This document shows, one piece after another, positions 26,191 through 35,353 of a stretch of DNA of 37,478 nucleotides. The DNA lies in NCBI GenBank assembly GCA_947177615.1, contig CAMWUY010000004.1:1-37478 (forward strand), read 5' to 3'. Every line of letters starts with the position of its first letter. Position 1 is the stretch's first letter. The notes below the pieces were generated by a model. That model saw nothing but the letters and a program-made list of their open reading frames with translations, had not been told where the DNA came from and ran no database searches. This stretch comes from an uncultured Porphyromonadaceae bacterium (GTDB taxonomy: Bacteria; Bacteroidota; Bacteroidia; Bacteroidales; Muribaculaceae). Position numbers and translations under genes: made by a program.

Positions 26191-28308
26191 ATGATGACTA
26201 CTAACATATATGAGGATAAGATAGCACTATGTTTCCGGGAGATTATACTCTGCCGGAAGGTTCTCAACACAAAGAGGGCGGACGAGGTAAGCGCGCGATT
26301 GGTCGCGATTTACATTCTGCTCAGAACTGATGACATCACCAAGTTATGGTGTCATTCATTTCCCAAAGAGAGCATTGAGCGCGTACTGGCTGACGAAGCC
26401 AAGAATAAATATAATGCCGGGTTCCGACAGGTGCGTGACAAAATCGGTGCTCATTATCAATCGGCGGATGCCACCAAATCCGCCGATATATTAGCAAGTT
26501 CACAATTATTTTACAGCTTCGACCTCACTGACATCGACAACCTTGTCGATGAACTTATGGCAGCGCGTGACCTCCTCGAAAATACAGAACACACCTATGA
26601 GGATGTCGTGTCCATTCAGGATTTTGCCGAAATACTCCGAATTCTGGATGAGATTCATGATGGTGACAAAGCCTGTTTAACCACCTCGTCCATCGAGCTG
26701 TTCGGGATAAACCGCGGCGGACTGATTTCATGTTCCAAAGAGCAGAGAAAGGGACAGTTCCTGCGCAGTATCGAGCTGATGGTCAGCTATGCCAAAGCGC
26801 TTGCTGAAGGGAGTTACCGCCAGCCTGAAGTCAAGCGTATGTTCACACGTCTTTGGGCATCACTCATATACAGTTACCACGACAACCTCTTCACCCGCAC
26901 GGACATCTCACCGAAAGCATCTCAATACGAAGAAGGGTTTGACCGAATGTATATGAAACTTGTATCCTCCCGTGATGACCCATCCAAGCTCGAAAATATA
27001 TTCACGGAGTTTGACAATCTGCACCATACTTCCGAGTTCTTCCGTCGCAACAGAGACGTAAGAGACCACGCATGCGCACACCTCGATGAGAAAAGTAGTG
27101 TCAGCGATATTGACTCTCAGCTCAACGGCCTTCCGATAGATGAGCTGTATCGGCAGTATGACAATATGTTGAACCTGTTCAACTACCTTTGCCGCAACAT
27201 TTTCTGTCTAACATTCCTGAGCATTGAACCGCGCTCTCCTCTCCCCGGCGCAAGATTTGAAACCATTGTCGGCAATCGGGACTTTTATGGCCGTGAACCC
27301 GTTGAATGTGAACAACCGCAAAATATGTCTCCGGATGAAATCTTGCGGTCTCTGCGTAAGAACGACTCCAATCGTGAATTGGCCGAAACTCTGTTGATTG
27401 AAAGATTACGTTCACAAAACGATGAGCTTTTCTACCCTATGATTGAGGCGATAACACACCGTTTTGAGGGGATGAATACGATTGAGTGTGATTTATGCCC
27501 AATCTTTATTGCGCTGCACAATGCAAGGAGATGTTTCCCGGAACGGTTGCAGGACTCCCTGCTCATACTCCTGACCAATAATAACATATCTGATTACCTC
27601 AGACTATATATCCTCCGCGAGATAGCGTCATTGGCCCGAAGAGCCCGGGATTATGATTTATGGTCAGACCTGACACTATGGATGCAAAGCGAATACTATC
27701 CGATACAGGCTTTCGGCTTTCTTGCAGGACTGCACTTTCTGATGTCTGACAGCACGCTGAATCCTACACCCAAGACTAAACCCCTTGCCGTCAATACGGA
27801 TTATGCCAATCTGCTTGATGATGTCACCGATCCTATCAAAAAACTCGGCATCATACTTCTGCTGAATCAGCACTGGCGTTTCGGAGATGAATATCAGCAT
27901 ATAAGAAACAAAGAGACTGATTATGACAGTTGGCTGAAAGATAGCTTAAACAAAGACATCAGCAAGTATGCCGACTATATCCATTTGAACAATCAGGAGA
28001 TACGTGACTTATGGAGTAAGTATGATAAAGGAGGGTTCTATTTATGCCTGCTTCATAACCTTATCATATCTGAAAAGGAGAGGAACGCTGACCCGAACAT
28101 GTTTCTTGAGCTGTGGAGATGGAACGCTTTCATACGCTATCGGCCGGACAAATATGAGGCTCTGAGTGTTGCACTTATGGACGAACTGAACGGAAATATT
28201 GATGTAGCCCGCGACTTGTTCATACAAATTGCAGCCGACAATCCGGCTGATGCCTGCGTTTATCAGATGCTCCGCGACTTCAACCGGAGAAACAAACCGA
28301 ACCGCTGA
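26191..28308 (+). CDS. Large protein with two HEPN-like RDx3AH motifs and a helical C-terminal region; putative defence protein
   Basis: FRQVRDKIGAHYQ (26434-26454) and NRDVRDHACAHLDEK (27061-27081), same Rx5H spacing. Track start 26182 is TTG; first ATG is 26191. Confidence 0.6.
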   Translation: MMTTNIYEDKIALCFREIILCRKVLNTKRADEVSARLVAIYILLRTDDITKLWCHSFPKESIERVLADEAKNKYNAGFRQVRDKIGAHYQSADATKSADILASSQLFYSFDLTDIDNLVDELMAARDLLENTEHTYEDVVSIQDFAEILRILDEIHDGDKACLTTSSIELFGINRGGLISCSKEQRKGQFLRSIELMVSYAKALAEGSYRQPEVKRMFTRLWASLIYSYHDNLFTRTDISPKASQYEEGFDRMYMKLVSSRDDPSKLENIFTEFDNLHHTSEFFRRNRDVRDHACAHLDEKSSVSDIDSQLNGLPIDELYRQYDNMLNLFNYLCRNIFCLTFLSIEPRSPLPGARFETIVGNRDFYGREPVECEQPQNMSPDEILRSLRKNDSNRELAETLLIERLRSQNDELFYPMIEAITHRFEGMNTIECDLCPIFIALHNARRCFPERLQDSLLILLTNNNISDYLRLYILREIASLARRARDYDLWSDLTLWMQSEYYPIQAFGFLAGLHFLMSDSTLNPTPKTKPLAVNTDYANLLDDVTDPIKKLGIILLLNQHWRFGDEYQHIRNKETDYDSWLKDSLNKDISKYADYIHLNNQEIRDLWSKYDKGGFYLCLLHNLIISEKERNADPNMFLELWRWNAFIRYRPDKYEALSVALMDELNGNIDVARDLFIQIAADNPADACVYQMLRDFNRRNKPNR

Positions 28309-28371
28309 CTATCTGTGTGAAATGAACAGATGCTGCTTTTTCTGCAACAAATAACATTAGTGTACTGAATT

Positions 28372-28403
28372 TTTGGGAGTTCGGTGATTTTGTATTAATT
28401 TTG
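28372..28403 (+). promoter_or_regulatory. Bacteroidetes-type promoter for the polysaccharide export genes (TTTG-N20-TAATTTTG)
   Basis: TTTG 28372-28375, 20-bp spacer, TAATTTTG 28396-28403, upstream of ATG 28495. Confidence 0.7.
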
Positions 28404-28494
28404 TGATTATGGATGGGTTAGGACCTTTATCTAATTTTTTTGTATTAATAAAAGTCGGGATGGCGCAAGCCCTTGACTAACAGATATTGAAACG

Positions 28495-28641
28495 ATGAAG
28501 TTTACTCTTAAGGCAAAGGTGTGGATGACTGCGGCGTTTGTGGCCGTGGCGATGACTGCATGGGCGATGACCGATGATGAGGTTATATCCGTGCACAGTC
28601 GGCTGCCGGCAAGTCCAATCAGGATATCGGTAAGGAACTGA
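28495..28641 (+). other. 48-codon ORF encoding the signal-peptide region of the SLBB protein, out of frame with the SLBB body
   Basis: MKFTLKAKVWMTAAFVAVAMTAWAMTDDEVISVHSRLPASPIRISVRN*; its TGA (28639-28641) overlaps ATG 28641. Confidence 0.8.
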
Positions 28642-30905
28642 TGGCTCGCGGTGTGCCGTCAAGTCAGATACAGCGTATACGTACAAAGTATAATAACGGA
28701 GGATCCAACACAGTAGGGACTATGGTGGAGGCACAATCGGCAGCCATAGTAGATAATGGACGTGATATGCCTGTGGAGACTGCCATTGTAAATACCGAAA
28801 GTGTCGTTGATGTTTTCACTCCCGATGAGGGCAAAGCTGCTCGTGAGGTATATGGACATGATCTTTTCAACTCCCGTAATCTTAATTTTGAGCCGAATAA
28901 AAATATGGCTACTCCCCGTGACTATCGTCTCGGACCCGGCGATGAGGTGATCATCGACGTATGGGGCGCGGCCGAGGAGCATTTGCGTGAGACAATCTCA
29001 CCTGAAGGAAGTATTATGATAGCCCGTCTCGGTCCGGTTCATCTCAATGGCAAGACTATCGAGGAGGCAAATACATATATCAAAAACCTTTTCGCCCGCA
29101 AATATGCCGGTGTCAGCAGTGACCAGACCGATATCAGTGTCAATCTCGGTGATCTGCGTTCGATCCAGATTGACATCATGGGTGAGGTGGATACTCCGGG
29201 AACATTCCGGATGTCACCGTTCTCCAGTGTCTTTCATGCGCTATATAGTGCCGGTGGTATCAACAATATCGGTTCGATGCGTAACATTACCGTGCTGCGC
29301 AACGGTAAGCGTGTGGCCAATGTCGATATCTACGACTATCTCTTCAAAGGCAAACAGACCGGCAATATCCGTCTGCAGGAGGGGGATGTCATAATAGTGC
29401 CCCCTTACGATCAGATAGTCAATATTTCGGGCAATGTGAAGCGACCGATGTATTATGAGATCAAGCCGGGTGAGACTATCGCCTCCCTTCTGGAGTATGC
29501 CGGCGGTTTCTCAGGAGATGCCTATTCGGGTATGGTACGCGTGTCGCGTCAGAATGGTGAGGATAATGACCTTTACAATATTGACAAGGGTGAGTTCGCG
29601 AGTTATCGTCTGCAGGATGGTGACGTGGTGACGGTCGGTAATGTCCTGGATCGCTACAGCAATCGTGTGGAGCTCAAGGGTGCGGTCAACCGTCCCGGCC
29701 TGTATGCGCTGGGCAATAAAGCATCAACGCTTAGCGAGATGATCAGCCTGGCTGACGGACTGACTGATGACGCATACAGGGGTCGTGCCTTGATATATCG
29801 TCAGGGCCCTGACATGACACTGCAAGTCATTCCGGTAGACCTCAATGCCGTACTCGGAGGATATGCCGAGGATATAGTGCTGCAGAAGAATGATGTGATC
29901 GAGATCGCCAGTGTGCAGCTCATAGAGGAGAAGGGTGACTTCCTGATAGATGGCTGGGTGGCAAATCCGGGTGATTATTCATACATGGACAATACATCGG
30001 TGCAGGATCTGATATTGCGTGCCGGCGGTCTGTTGGATGGAGCCTCGACAGTGCGTTGCGAGATCTCCCGCCGTATCGATGATCCGACAGCGCTTACTGA
30101 CTCACAACTGTTGGGCGAATTTTATACCGTAACCCTCGATGGCGGACTTGATACACGCAACCGTGCATCGGAGTTTATTTTGAAACCATACGATAGGGTG
30201 GTGGTGCGTAAATCTCCGCGCTATGTAGAGCAGAAACTTGTAACAGTCGATGGTCAGATCGTCTTCCCGGGAGCTTATACCATCACTAAGCGCAACGAGC
30301 GCCTCTCTGACCTCGTAGAGCGAGCCGGGGGCACGGCTGAAGGTGCATATCTCAAGGGTGCATATCTCAAACGGAGGATGACGGATGATGAATATGAGGA
30401 ACGACAGAATGTGATACGTCTGGCGATGTATAATCAGAATACCCAGGACTCCATTTCGACAACTAAATTAAGTATCGACAGGACGTACAGCGTCGGTATA
30501 GACCTTGTAGCCGCGTTGGACAATCCGGGGAGCTCACAGGATGTAGTGCTGCAGCCCGGTGATGCACTGTTTATTCCGGAGCAACAGAGCACAGTCAAGG
30601 TGTCGGGTGATGTGATGTATCCGAACTCGGTGGTATTTACCGAGGGTAAGAAGGCTTCCTATTATATAGATCAGGCCGGTGGATATGGTCTGACAGCCAA
30701 GAAGAACAGATCGTATATCATCTATATGAATGGTATGGTCGCTAAGGTGAATAGAAAAACCCCGATAGAGCCGGGATCACATATTATCGTGCCCTCCAAG
30801 TCTATGGAAAAGAAGAATGTATGGGAGACTATACTGCCTATGATCTCCGGTATAGGCTCGGTAGCTACAATGGCGGCCGCCGTCGCTTCGCTCTTCCGAA
30901 AATAA
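28641..30905 (+). CDS. SLBB-domain polysaccharide export outer-membrane protein (Wza-like); in-frame ORF lacks a signal peptide
   Basis: DYRLGPGDEVIIDVWGAAEEHLRETISPEGSIMIARLGPVHLNGKTIEEA, repeated GDVITVPP/SLBB motifs (VNISGNVKRPMYYEIKPGETIASLLEYAGGF, VELKGAVNRPGLYALG). Confidence 0.9.
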   Translation: MARGVPSSQIQRIRTKYNNGGSNTVGTMVEAQSAAIVDNGRDMPVETAIVNTESVVDVFTPDEGKAAREVYGHDLFNSRNLNFEPNKNMATPRDYRLGPGDEVIIDVWGAAEEHLRETISPEGSIMIARLGPVHLNGKTIEEANTYIKNLFARKYAGVSSDQTDISVNLGDLRSIQIDIMGEVDTPGTFRMSPFSSVFHALYSAGGINNIGSMRNITVLRNGKRVANVDIYDYLFKGKQTGNIRLQEGDVIIVPPYDQIVNISGNVKRPMYYEIKPGETIASLLEYAGGFSGDAYSGMVRVSRQNGEDNDLYNIDKGEFASYRLQDGDVVTVGNVLDRYSNRVELKGAVNRPGLYALGNKASTLSEMISLADGLTDDAYRGRALIYRQGPDMTLQVIPVDLNAVLGGYAEDIVLQKNDVIEIASVQLIEEKGDFLIDGWVANPGDYSYMDNTSVQDLILRAGGLLDGASTVRCEISRRIDDPTALTDSQLLGEFYTVTLDGGLDTRNRASEFILKPYDRVVVRKSPRYVEQKLVTVDGQIVFPGAYTITKRNERLSDLVERAGGTAEGAYLKGAYLKRRMTDDEYEERQNVIRLAMYNQNTQDSISTTKLSIDRTYSVGIDLVAALDNPGSSQDVVLQPGDALFIPEQQSTVKVSGDVMYPNSVVFTEGKKASYYIDQAGGYGLTAKKNRSYIIYMNGMVAKVNRKTPIEPGSHIIVPSKSMEKKNVWETILPMISGIGSVATMAAAVASLFRK

Positions 30906-30983
30906 TGGCGGGGGCATGGCTTGCCATGTCTTGCCATCTCTTGGTGATCAAAATATAATCGTACTAACAATCGGCATTAATCC

Positions 30984-32108
30984 ATGTCAGAGATAGATAT
31001 AGAAGTCAGAGACGACAATTCCGATAACGGGAAAAGTAATGAGATAGACCTCGTGGCAATTGCTAAAAAGCTATGGAGCGAGCGTAAACGTATCATAATA
31101 TGGAGTGTATGCGGTGCTGTGATAGGTCTTATCGTGGCCTTCAGCATTCCGCGTGAATATACTACCAATGTCAAGTTGGTGCCGGAGTCTGGAGATAGTC
31201 CTTCCGGAAATGCACTCGGCGGATTGGCTGCAATGGCGGGGATCAATTTGGGCGCTGATGGCGATGATGCGCTTTCTCCAAACTTGTATCCGGATGTAAT
31301 AAGCTCGGTGCCGTTTGAACTATCGCTGCTTGAAATACCTCTGACTGATCAATCGGGAAATGAGAAATTTACTCTCGAGCAGTATATTACGGAGGATGTG
31401 CGTAGCCCGTGGTGGAGTGCCGTCATGTCAGCTCCCGGTGCGATATTGTCGTTATTCAGGTCAGGTAATGAGGATAAAGAGACTGAGGTAAGCACAGGTG
31501 ATGATAACGGACCGCTTCGTATCACAATGGAGCAGGCGGGGATGATAAGCTTTCTGCGTGGTGCCGTGGTCTCGGATGTGGACAAGAAGACCGGGGTGAT
31601 CTCCATATCGGTGACGATGCAGGATCCGGTTGTTTCAGCGACATTGGCAGATACAGTTGCTCATCGCCTCCAGGAGTTTATTACAGGTTATCGTACACAG
31701 AAGGCGCGGCAGGATCTGGAGTTTGTCGAGAAGCTTAACAATGAGGCGAAAGATAAATATTACGAAGCGCAGCAGAAGTATGCCAACTATCTCGACAGTC
31801 ACCAAGGATTGGTATTATTTTCGGCTCAGACTATGCGTGATCGTCTGGAAAACGAGGCTACATTAGCATTTAATGTTTATAATCAGACGGCTCAGAAACT
31901 GGAACTGGCGAAGGCAAAGGTGCAGGAGCAGACACCTGTGTACGCTACTATAGAGCCTCCTACAGTGCCTATCATCCCCTCAAAGCCTCGCAAGGTCGTA
32001 TTACTCTTCGGTTTCACCTTTCTCGGTTTTGCAGCATCTTGTGCGTGGATTATCTTTGGGCAACCTTTGATCAATGCATTCCGCAAGGATGAGGGAATGG
32101 AGAGTTAA
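30984..32108 (+). CDS. Wzz/GumC-like chain-length determinant (no kinase domain)
   Basis: IDLVAIAKKLWSERKRIIIWSVCGAVIGLIVAFSIPREYTTNVKLVPE; C-terminal TVPIIPSKPRKVVLLFGFTFLGF. Confidence 0.88.
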   Translation: MSEIDIEVRDDNSDNGKSNEIDLVAIAKKLWSERKRIIIWSVCGAVIGLIVAFSIPREYTTNVKLVPESGDSPSGNALGGLAAMAGINLGADGDDALSPNLYPDVISSVPFELSLLEIPLTDQSGNEKFTLEQYITEDVRSPWWSAVMSAPGAILSLFRSGNEDKETEVSTGDDNGPLRITMEQAGMISFLRGAVVSDVDKKTGVISISVTMQDPVVSATLADTVAHRLQEFITGYRTQKARQDLEFVEKLNNEAKDKYYEAQQKYANYLDSHQGLVLFSAQTMRDRLENEATLAFNVYNQTAQKLELAKAKVQEQTPVYATIEPPTVPIIPSKPRKVVLLFGFTFLGFAASCAWIIFGQPLINAFRKDEGMES

Positions 32109-32114
32109 CAGCCG

Positions 32115-32209
32115 GGAGTGAGCAGTCGACAAGGAGTGTAGGCTTTAGCCTACGCAGTAGTCGACAAGGAGTGAGCAGTCGACAAGGAGTGTAGGCTTTA
32201 GCCTACGCA
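32115..32209. repeat. Two identical 42-bp direct repeats (32115-32156, 32168-32209), each with hairpin GTAGGCT-TT-AGCCTAC
   Basis: ggagtgagcagtcgacaaggagtgtaggctttagcctacgca occurs twice, period 53; hairpins at 32138-32153 and 32191-32206. Confidence 0.95.
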
Positions 32210-32254
32210 ACAATCGAGAATTGATAATCGAGTGCAGAGAGATTAGATTTAATA

Positions 32255-33253
32255 ATGGAATTGAAAAGGATATTATCAATAGTGACGATAGTGATAGCCG
32301 GTGCCACAACGCCGGCTGTCGCTCAATCGGACCTTAATGATATTCTATCCGGAGTCCTTGACGTAATGGACAAGGCCGCGGCACCGCTCAATAGCGGTGA
32401 TGATATTGACGACAGCATGTTGGCCTCCGTGGCGGAGAGTATGTCAGTAAGCGGGACTCTCGACTATCTGTATGAAGTATATAACACACCCACGAAGTCA
32501 TCATATACACATTACAGAACACAGAATTATGGCGGTATGAGATACAATTCGCGACATCAGAATAATAACGGCACCTCCGGCGGTCAGCGTAATTATGCCT
32601 ACCTGATACCGTCCACAGCGGTAAGTCCTGTTGTCGGGCGTGTGACTTCGCGCTATGGATACCGTCCGCAATTCGGGCGTATGCATCATGGGACGGATAT
32701 AGCGGTCAATATCGGTGACACGATTCGGGCCGCAATAGATGGTGTCGTGCTTCGTGTATCTAATGATGCTCACGGCTATGGGGTATTCGTGTGTCTGCAG
32801 CATAACGGTGGACTTGAGACTCGGTATGCGCACCTCAGTGGAGTTCTGGTGGCACCGGGGATGCGTGTGTCCGCCGGTGACCCTATCGCGTTAGGTGGTA
32901 ATACCGGTAACTCTACAGGCCCGCATCTTCACTTTGAGACTCGTGTTGATGGTAAGGCTGTTGACCTCAGCTATATGTTCAATTTCTCGCAACCGGTATC
33001 GACTTATCCTAAGGCCAAATCCTCGGCTTACAGCTATGATGCTGCAGATATCGGTATTATCGCCGGTACGGGCTCGACAGCTGTCTCAGGTACGAAGAGT
33101 GTGTCCGCACGCTCCACATACGTAGTCAAAGTTGGGGATACGATAGAAACAATAGCGCGAAAGAACGGTCTAAGCGTAATTAAGCTATGCAATCTCAATA
33201 TGCTGACCCTAACAGATCAGCTCCTCCCCGGCCGAATGCTTAAGCTGCGCTAA
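32255..33253 (+). CDS. M23 family metallopeptidase with C-terminal LysM domain
   Basis: MHHGTDIAVNIGDTIRAAIDGVVLRV, GLETRYAHLSG, GNSTGPHLHFETR; LysM YVVKVGDTIETIARKNGLSVIKLCNLN. Confidence 0.93.
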   Translation: MELKRILSIVTIVIAGATTPAVAQSDLNDILSGVLDVMDKAAAPLNSGDDIDDSMLASVAESMSVSGTLDYLYEVYNTPTKSSYTHYRTQNYGGMRYNSRHQNNNGTSGGQRNYAYLIPSTAVSPVVGRVTSRYGYRPQFGRMHHGTDIAVNIGDTIRAAIDGVVLRVSNDAHGYGVFVCLQHNGGLETRYAHLSGVLVAPGMRVSAGDPIALGGNTGNSTGPHLHFETRVDGKAVDLSYMFNFSQPVSTYPKAKSSAYSYDAADIGIIAGTGSTAVSGTKSVSARSTYVVKVGDTIETIARKNGLSVIKLCNLNMLTLTDQLLPGRMLKLR

Positions 33254-33291
33254 AATCAATACAGAATTTTTAGTTATTGTAATTGTGGAGG

Positions 33292-33975
33292 TCAGATGGT
33301 GGAGGCGAGGGTCAGGATTGATAGGCGGGCGGTAGGTGCGGCGGTATGAAGGGCGGTGCATGCTTCGATGAGGGTCGCTCCGGTCGTGCAGACGTCGTCG
33401 ATGACGAGGATATGACTGTCTGACAGTTGGTCGGGATGGTGTACGCTGAATGAGCCTGTCGGATTGGCTCGGCGTTCGGCAAGGCTGAAGGCGGTCTGTG
33501 AGCGGTGACGTCTGGCAGCGTAAAGGTTGTCAAGGACCGGCAGATCGGTGACTTCGGATATGCCGTCGGCAAGGTATTCGGTCTGGTTGTAGCCTCGGTG
33601 CATGCGGCGTGTCCAGTGCTGTGGCACAGGCATAATATAGTCGATATCATAGAAATAGCCGTTCATGGTCATCTCTTCGGCCATGAGGGCGCCGATGCGT
33701 CGTGCTAACTGTGGCTGACGGTGGTACTTGAATGTATGTATGATGTGGGAGGTGATATTGCCGTGTATGTAGTATAACCATGAGGTGGCTCGCTCGAAGG
33801 GGAAGATACCGGCGAAACGGTCTATCATCGGATTGGATTCGGGCTGCAGATAATAAAGAGTACGTGGCAAGTCAGAGATACACTGCAGGCATATATAGTC
33901 CTCGCCGGCAAGCAGATATGAGCCGCACCCTACGCATCGTGGCGGGAAGAGAGTATCGATCAGCAATCGGAACAT
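33292..33975 (-). CDS. comF: ComF family amidophosphoribosyltransferase-like protein
   Basis: FPPRCVGCGSYLLAGEDYICLQC; MPVPQHWTRRMHRGYNQTEYLADGIS; ILVIDDVCTTGATLIEA. Confidence 0.92.
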   Translation of the reverse strand: MFRLLIDTLFPPRCVGCGSYLLAGEDYICLQCISDLPRTLYYLQPESNPMIDRFAGIFPFERATSWLYYIHGNITSHIIHTFKYHRQPQLARRIGALMAEEMTMNGYFYDIDYIMPVPQHWTRRMHRGYNQTEYLADGISEVTDLPVLDNLYAARRHRSQTAFSLAERRANPTGSFSVHHPDQLSDSHILVIDDVCTTGATLIEACTALHTAAPTARLSILTLASTI

Positions 33976-34457
33976 AAGGCTGTTAAAGCGGAGGAAATGA
34001 GACCCGGTTCGTAGCCGCGTGAGGCCATCGAACGAAAGAATTTCTGGCGTTGACGGTAGTCGCCGAGGTCGAGTCCCCGGGCTTTGCTCCGTGCAACACG
34101 CATCAGCGAGGCGTTGTATTCGTCATCATCTATCCCGTCGAAGGCGAGGCGGATGTCGCTCTCGGAGATACGTTTGGCGAGCAGAGCCGCCCGTATCTTC
34201 ATACGTCCCCATCCGGCGAAACGGACCTTATCGTTGGTGAGAGCGCGTGCATAACGAGCGTCATCGATAAACTTCTGACTGCGCAGGTCGTCGATGATCT
34301 GCATCATCTGCGCAGCTGATGCACCGGCGCGGCGTAACTTCAGGGCTATGTCATACGAGCATTGCTCCGAACGTGCGCATAGATCGGCCATGCGCAGGCG
34401 AAGCTTGTCAATGTCTATACTTCTATCGGTATCGTTGTCTCTGTCGTTTATCATCAT
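33960..34457 (-). CDS. recX: Regulatory protein RecX
   Basis: CSYDIALKLRRAGASAAQMMQIIDDLRSQKFIDDARYARALTNDKVRFAGWGRMKIRAALLAKRIS. Confidence 0.88.
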   Translation of the reverse strand: MMINDRDNDTDRSIDIDKLRLRMADLCARSEQCSYDIALKLRRAGASAAQMMQIIDDLRSQKFIDDARYARALTNDKVRFAGWGRMKIRAALLAKRISESDIRLAFDGIDDDEYNASLMRVARSKARGLDLGDYRQRQKFFRSMASRGYEPGLISSALTALCSDC

Positions 34458-35344
34458 TTTTGCGGCTTGATGCGTGCTGATATCATGCGTGGACGATGTG
34501 AGATATCATTGACGGTGAGAATATCAACATATCCCTTTGCTTGCAGCATTTGCTCTATCTCACCACAGTACAGGGGGTTGATCTCAAAATAGAGTGTTCC
34601 GTCGTCAGCCAATATCCGAAGGGCGATATCCGATATGGCATTGTAAAAGAGGAGCGGGTCGTTATCCGGAACAAAGAGGGCGACGGAGGGTTCGTAATCG
34701 AGGACGTTGGGCTCCATTTCAGCCTTCTCCCTGTCGCATATATACGGAGGATTACTGACTATAATATCGTATCTGCCGGTGGCTGACAGCGTGGCGGAGG
34801 GAGCGGTGAGTATATCCAGTTGCATAAATCGTATCCCGGCGTGCAATGCTTTCGCATTCTCGCGTGCCACAGCGAGTGCATCAGACGAGATGTCGATTGC
34901 CGTGACCTGTGAGAAAGGAAGGTGACGTGCCAGGGCAATAGCTATACACCCTGAACCGGTACCTATGTCGAGAACGCGCAGATCTTTGTGATCGCGGTAA
35001 CGGTCAAGGATGAGATCGATCAGTTCCTCAGTCTCGGGACGGGGTATGAGGGTGCTCTCGTTGACCTTGAGATCCATACCGTAAAATCGTGTCTGTCCGA
35101 GGATATACTGGATAGGGCGGTGAGTCTGCAGCTCCCGAAGTATCCGGTCTATCTCACCGAGGGTGAAGGGTGAAAGTTCAGTATTGGCGTGTATCAGCAA
35201 GTCAGTGACGCTCCACCCCTTGAGCGCGGCGAAGATGAGGCGTGTCATTGCCTCAGCCTCGCCGCTGCCATGCGTGGGTGTAAGTCGCCGGCGTATCTGT
35301 CGCCGTATGCTGTCTACCGTATTGTGGCCGGAGTCTGTTGTCAT
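34454..35344 (-). CDS. prmC: Peptide chain release factor N(5)-glutamine methyltransferase
   Basis: YILGQTRFYGMDLKVNESTLIPRPETEELI, VLDIGTGSGCIAIALA, IIVSNPPYICDREKAEM. Confidence 0.95.
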   Translation of the reverse strand: MTTDSGHNTVDSIRRQIRRRLTPTHGSGEAEAMTRLIFAALKGWSVTDLLIHANTELSPFTLGEIDRILRELQTHRPIQYILGQTRFYGMDLKVNESTLIPRPETEELIDLILDRYRDHKDLRVLDIGTGSGCIAIALARHLPFSQVTAIDISSDALAVARENAKALHAGIRFMQLDILTAPSATLSATGRYDIIVSNPPYICDREKAEMEPNVLDYEPSVALFVPDNDPLLFYNAISDIALRILADDGTLYFEINPLYCGEIEQMLQAKGYVDILTVNDISHRPRMISARIKPQK

Positions 35345-35353
35345 TGAGTAGAC

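Noticed and set aside
30342-30371. 15-bp near-perfect tandem repeat (ggtgcatatctcaag x2) in the SLBB gene
   Set aside because: Encodes GAYLKGAYLK, close to the usual AYxKGAxL segment of SLBB export proteins, so probably normal family sequence and not a contingency repeat.
32221-32251. TTG-N20-TAGATTTA promoter-like sequence upstream of the M23 gene
   Set aside because: Last base of the -7 box does not match and it would place the start site essentially at or after ATG 32255.
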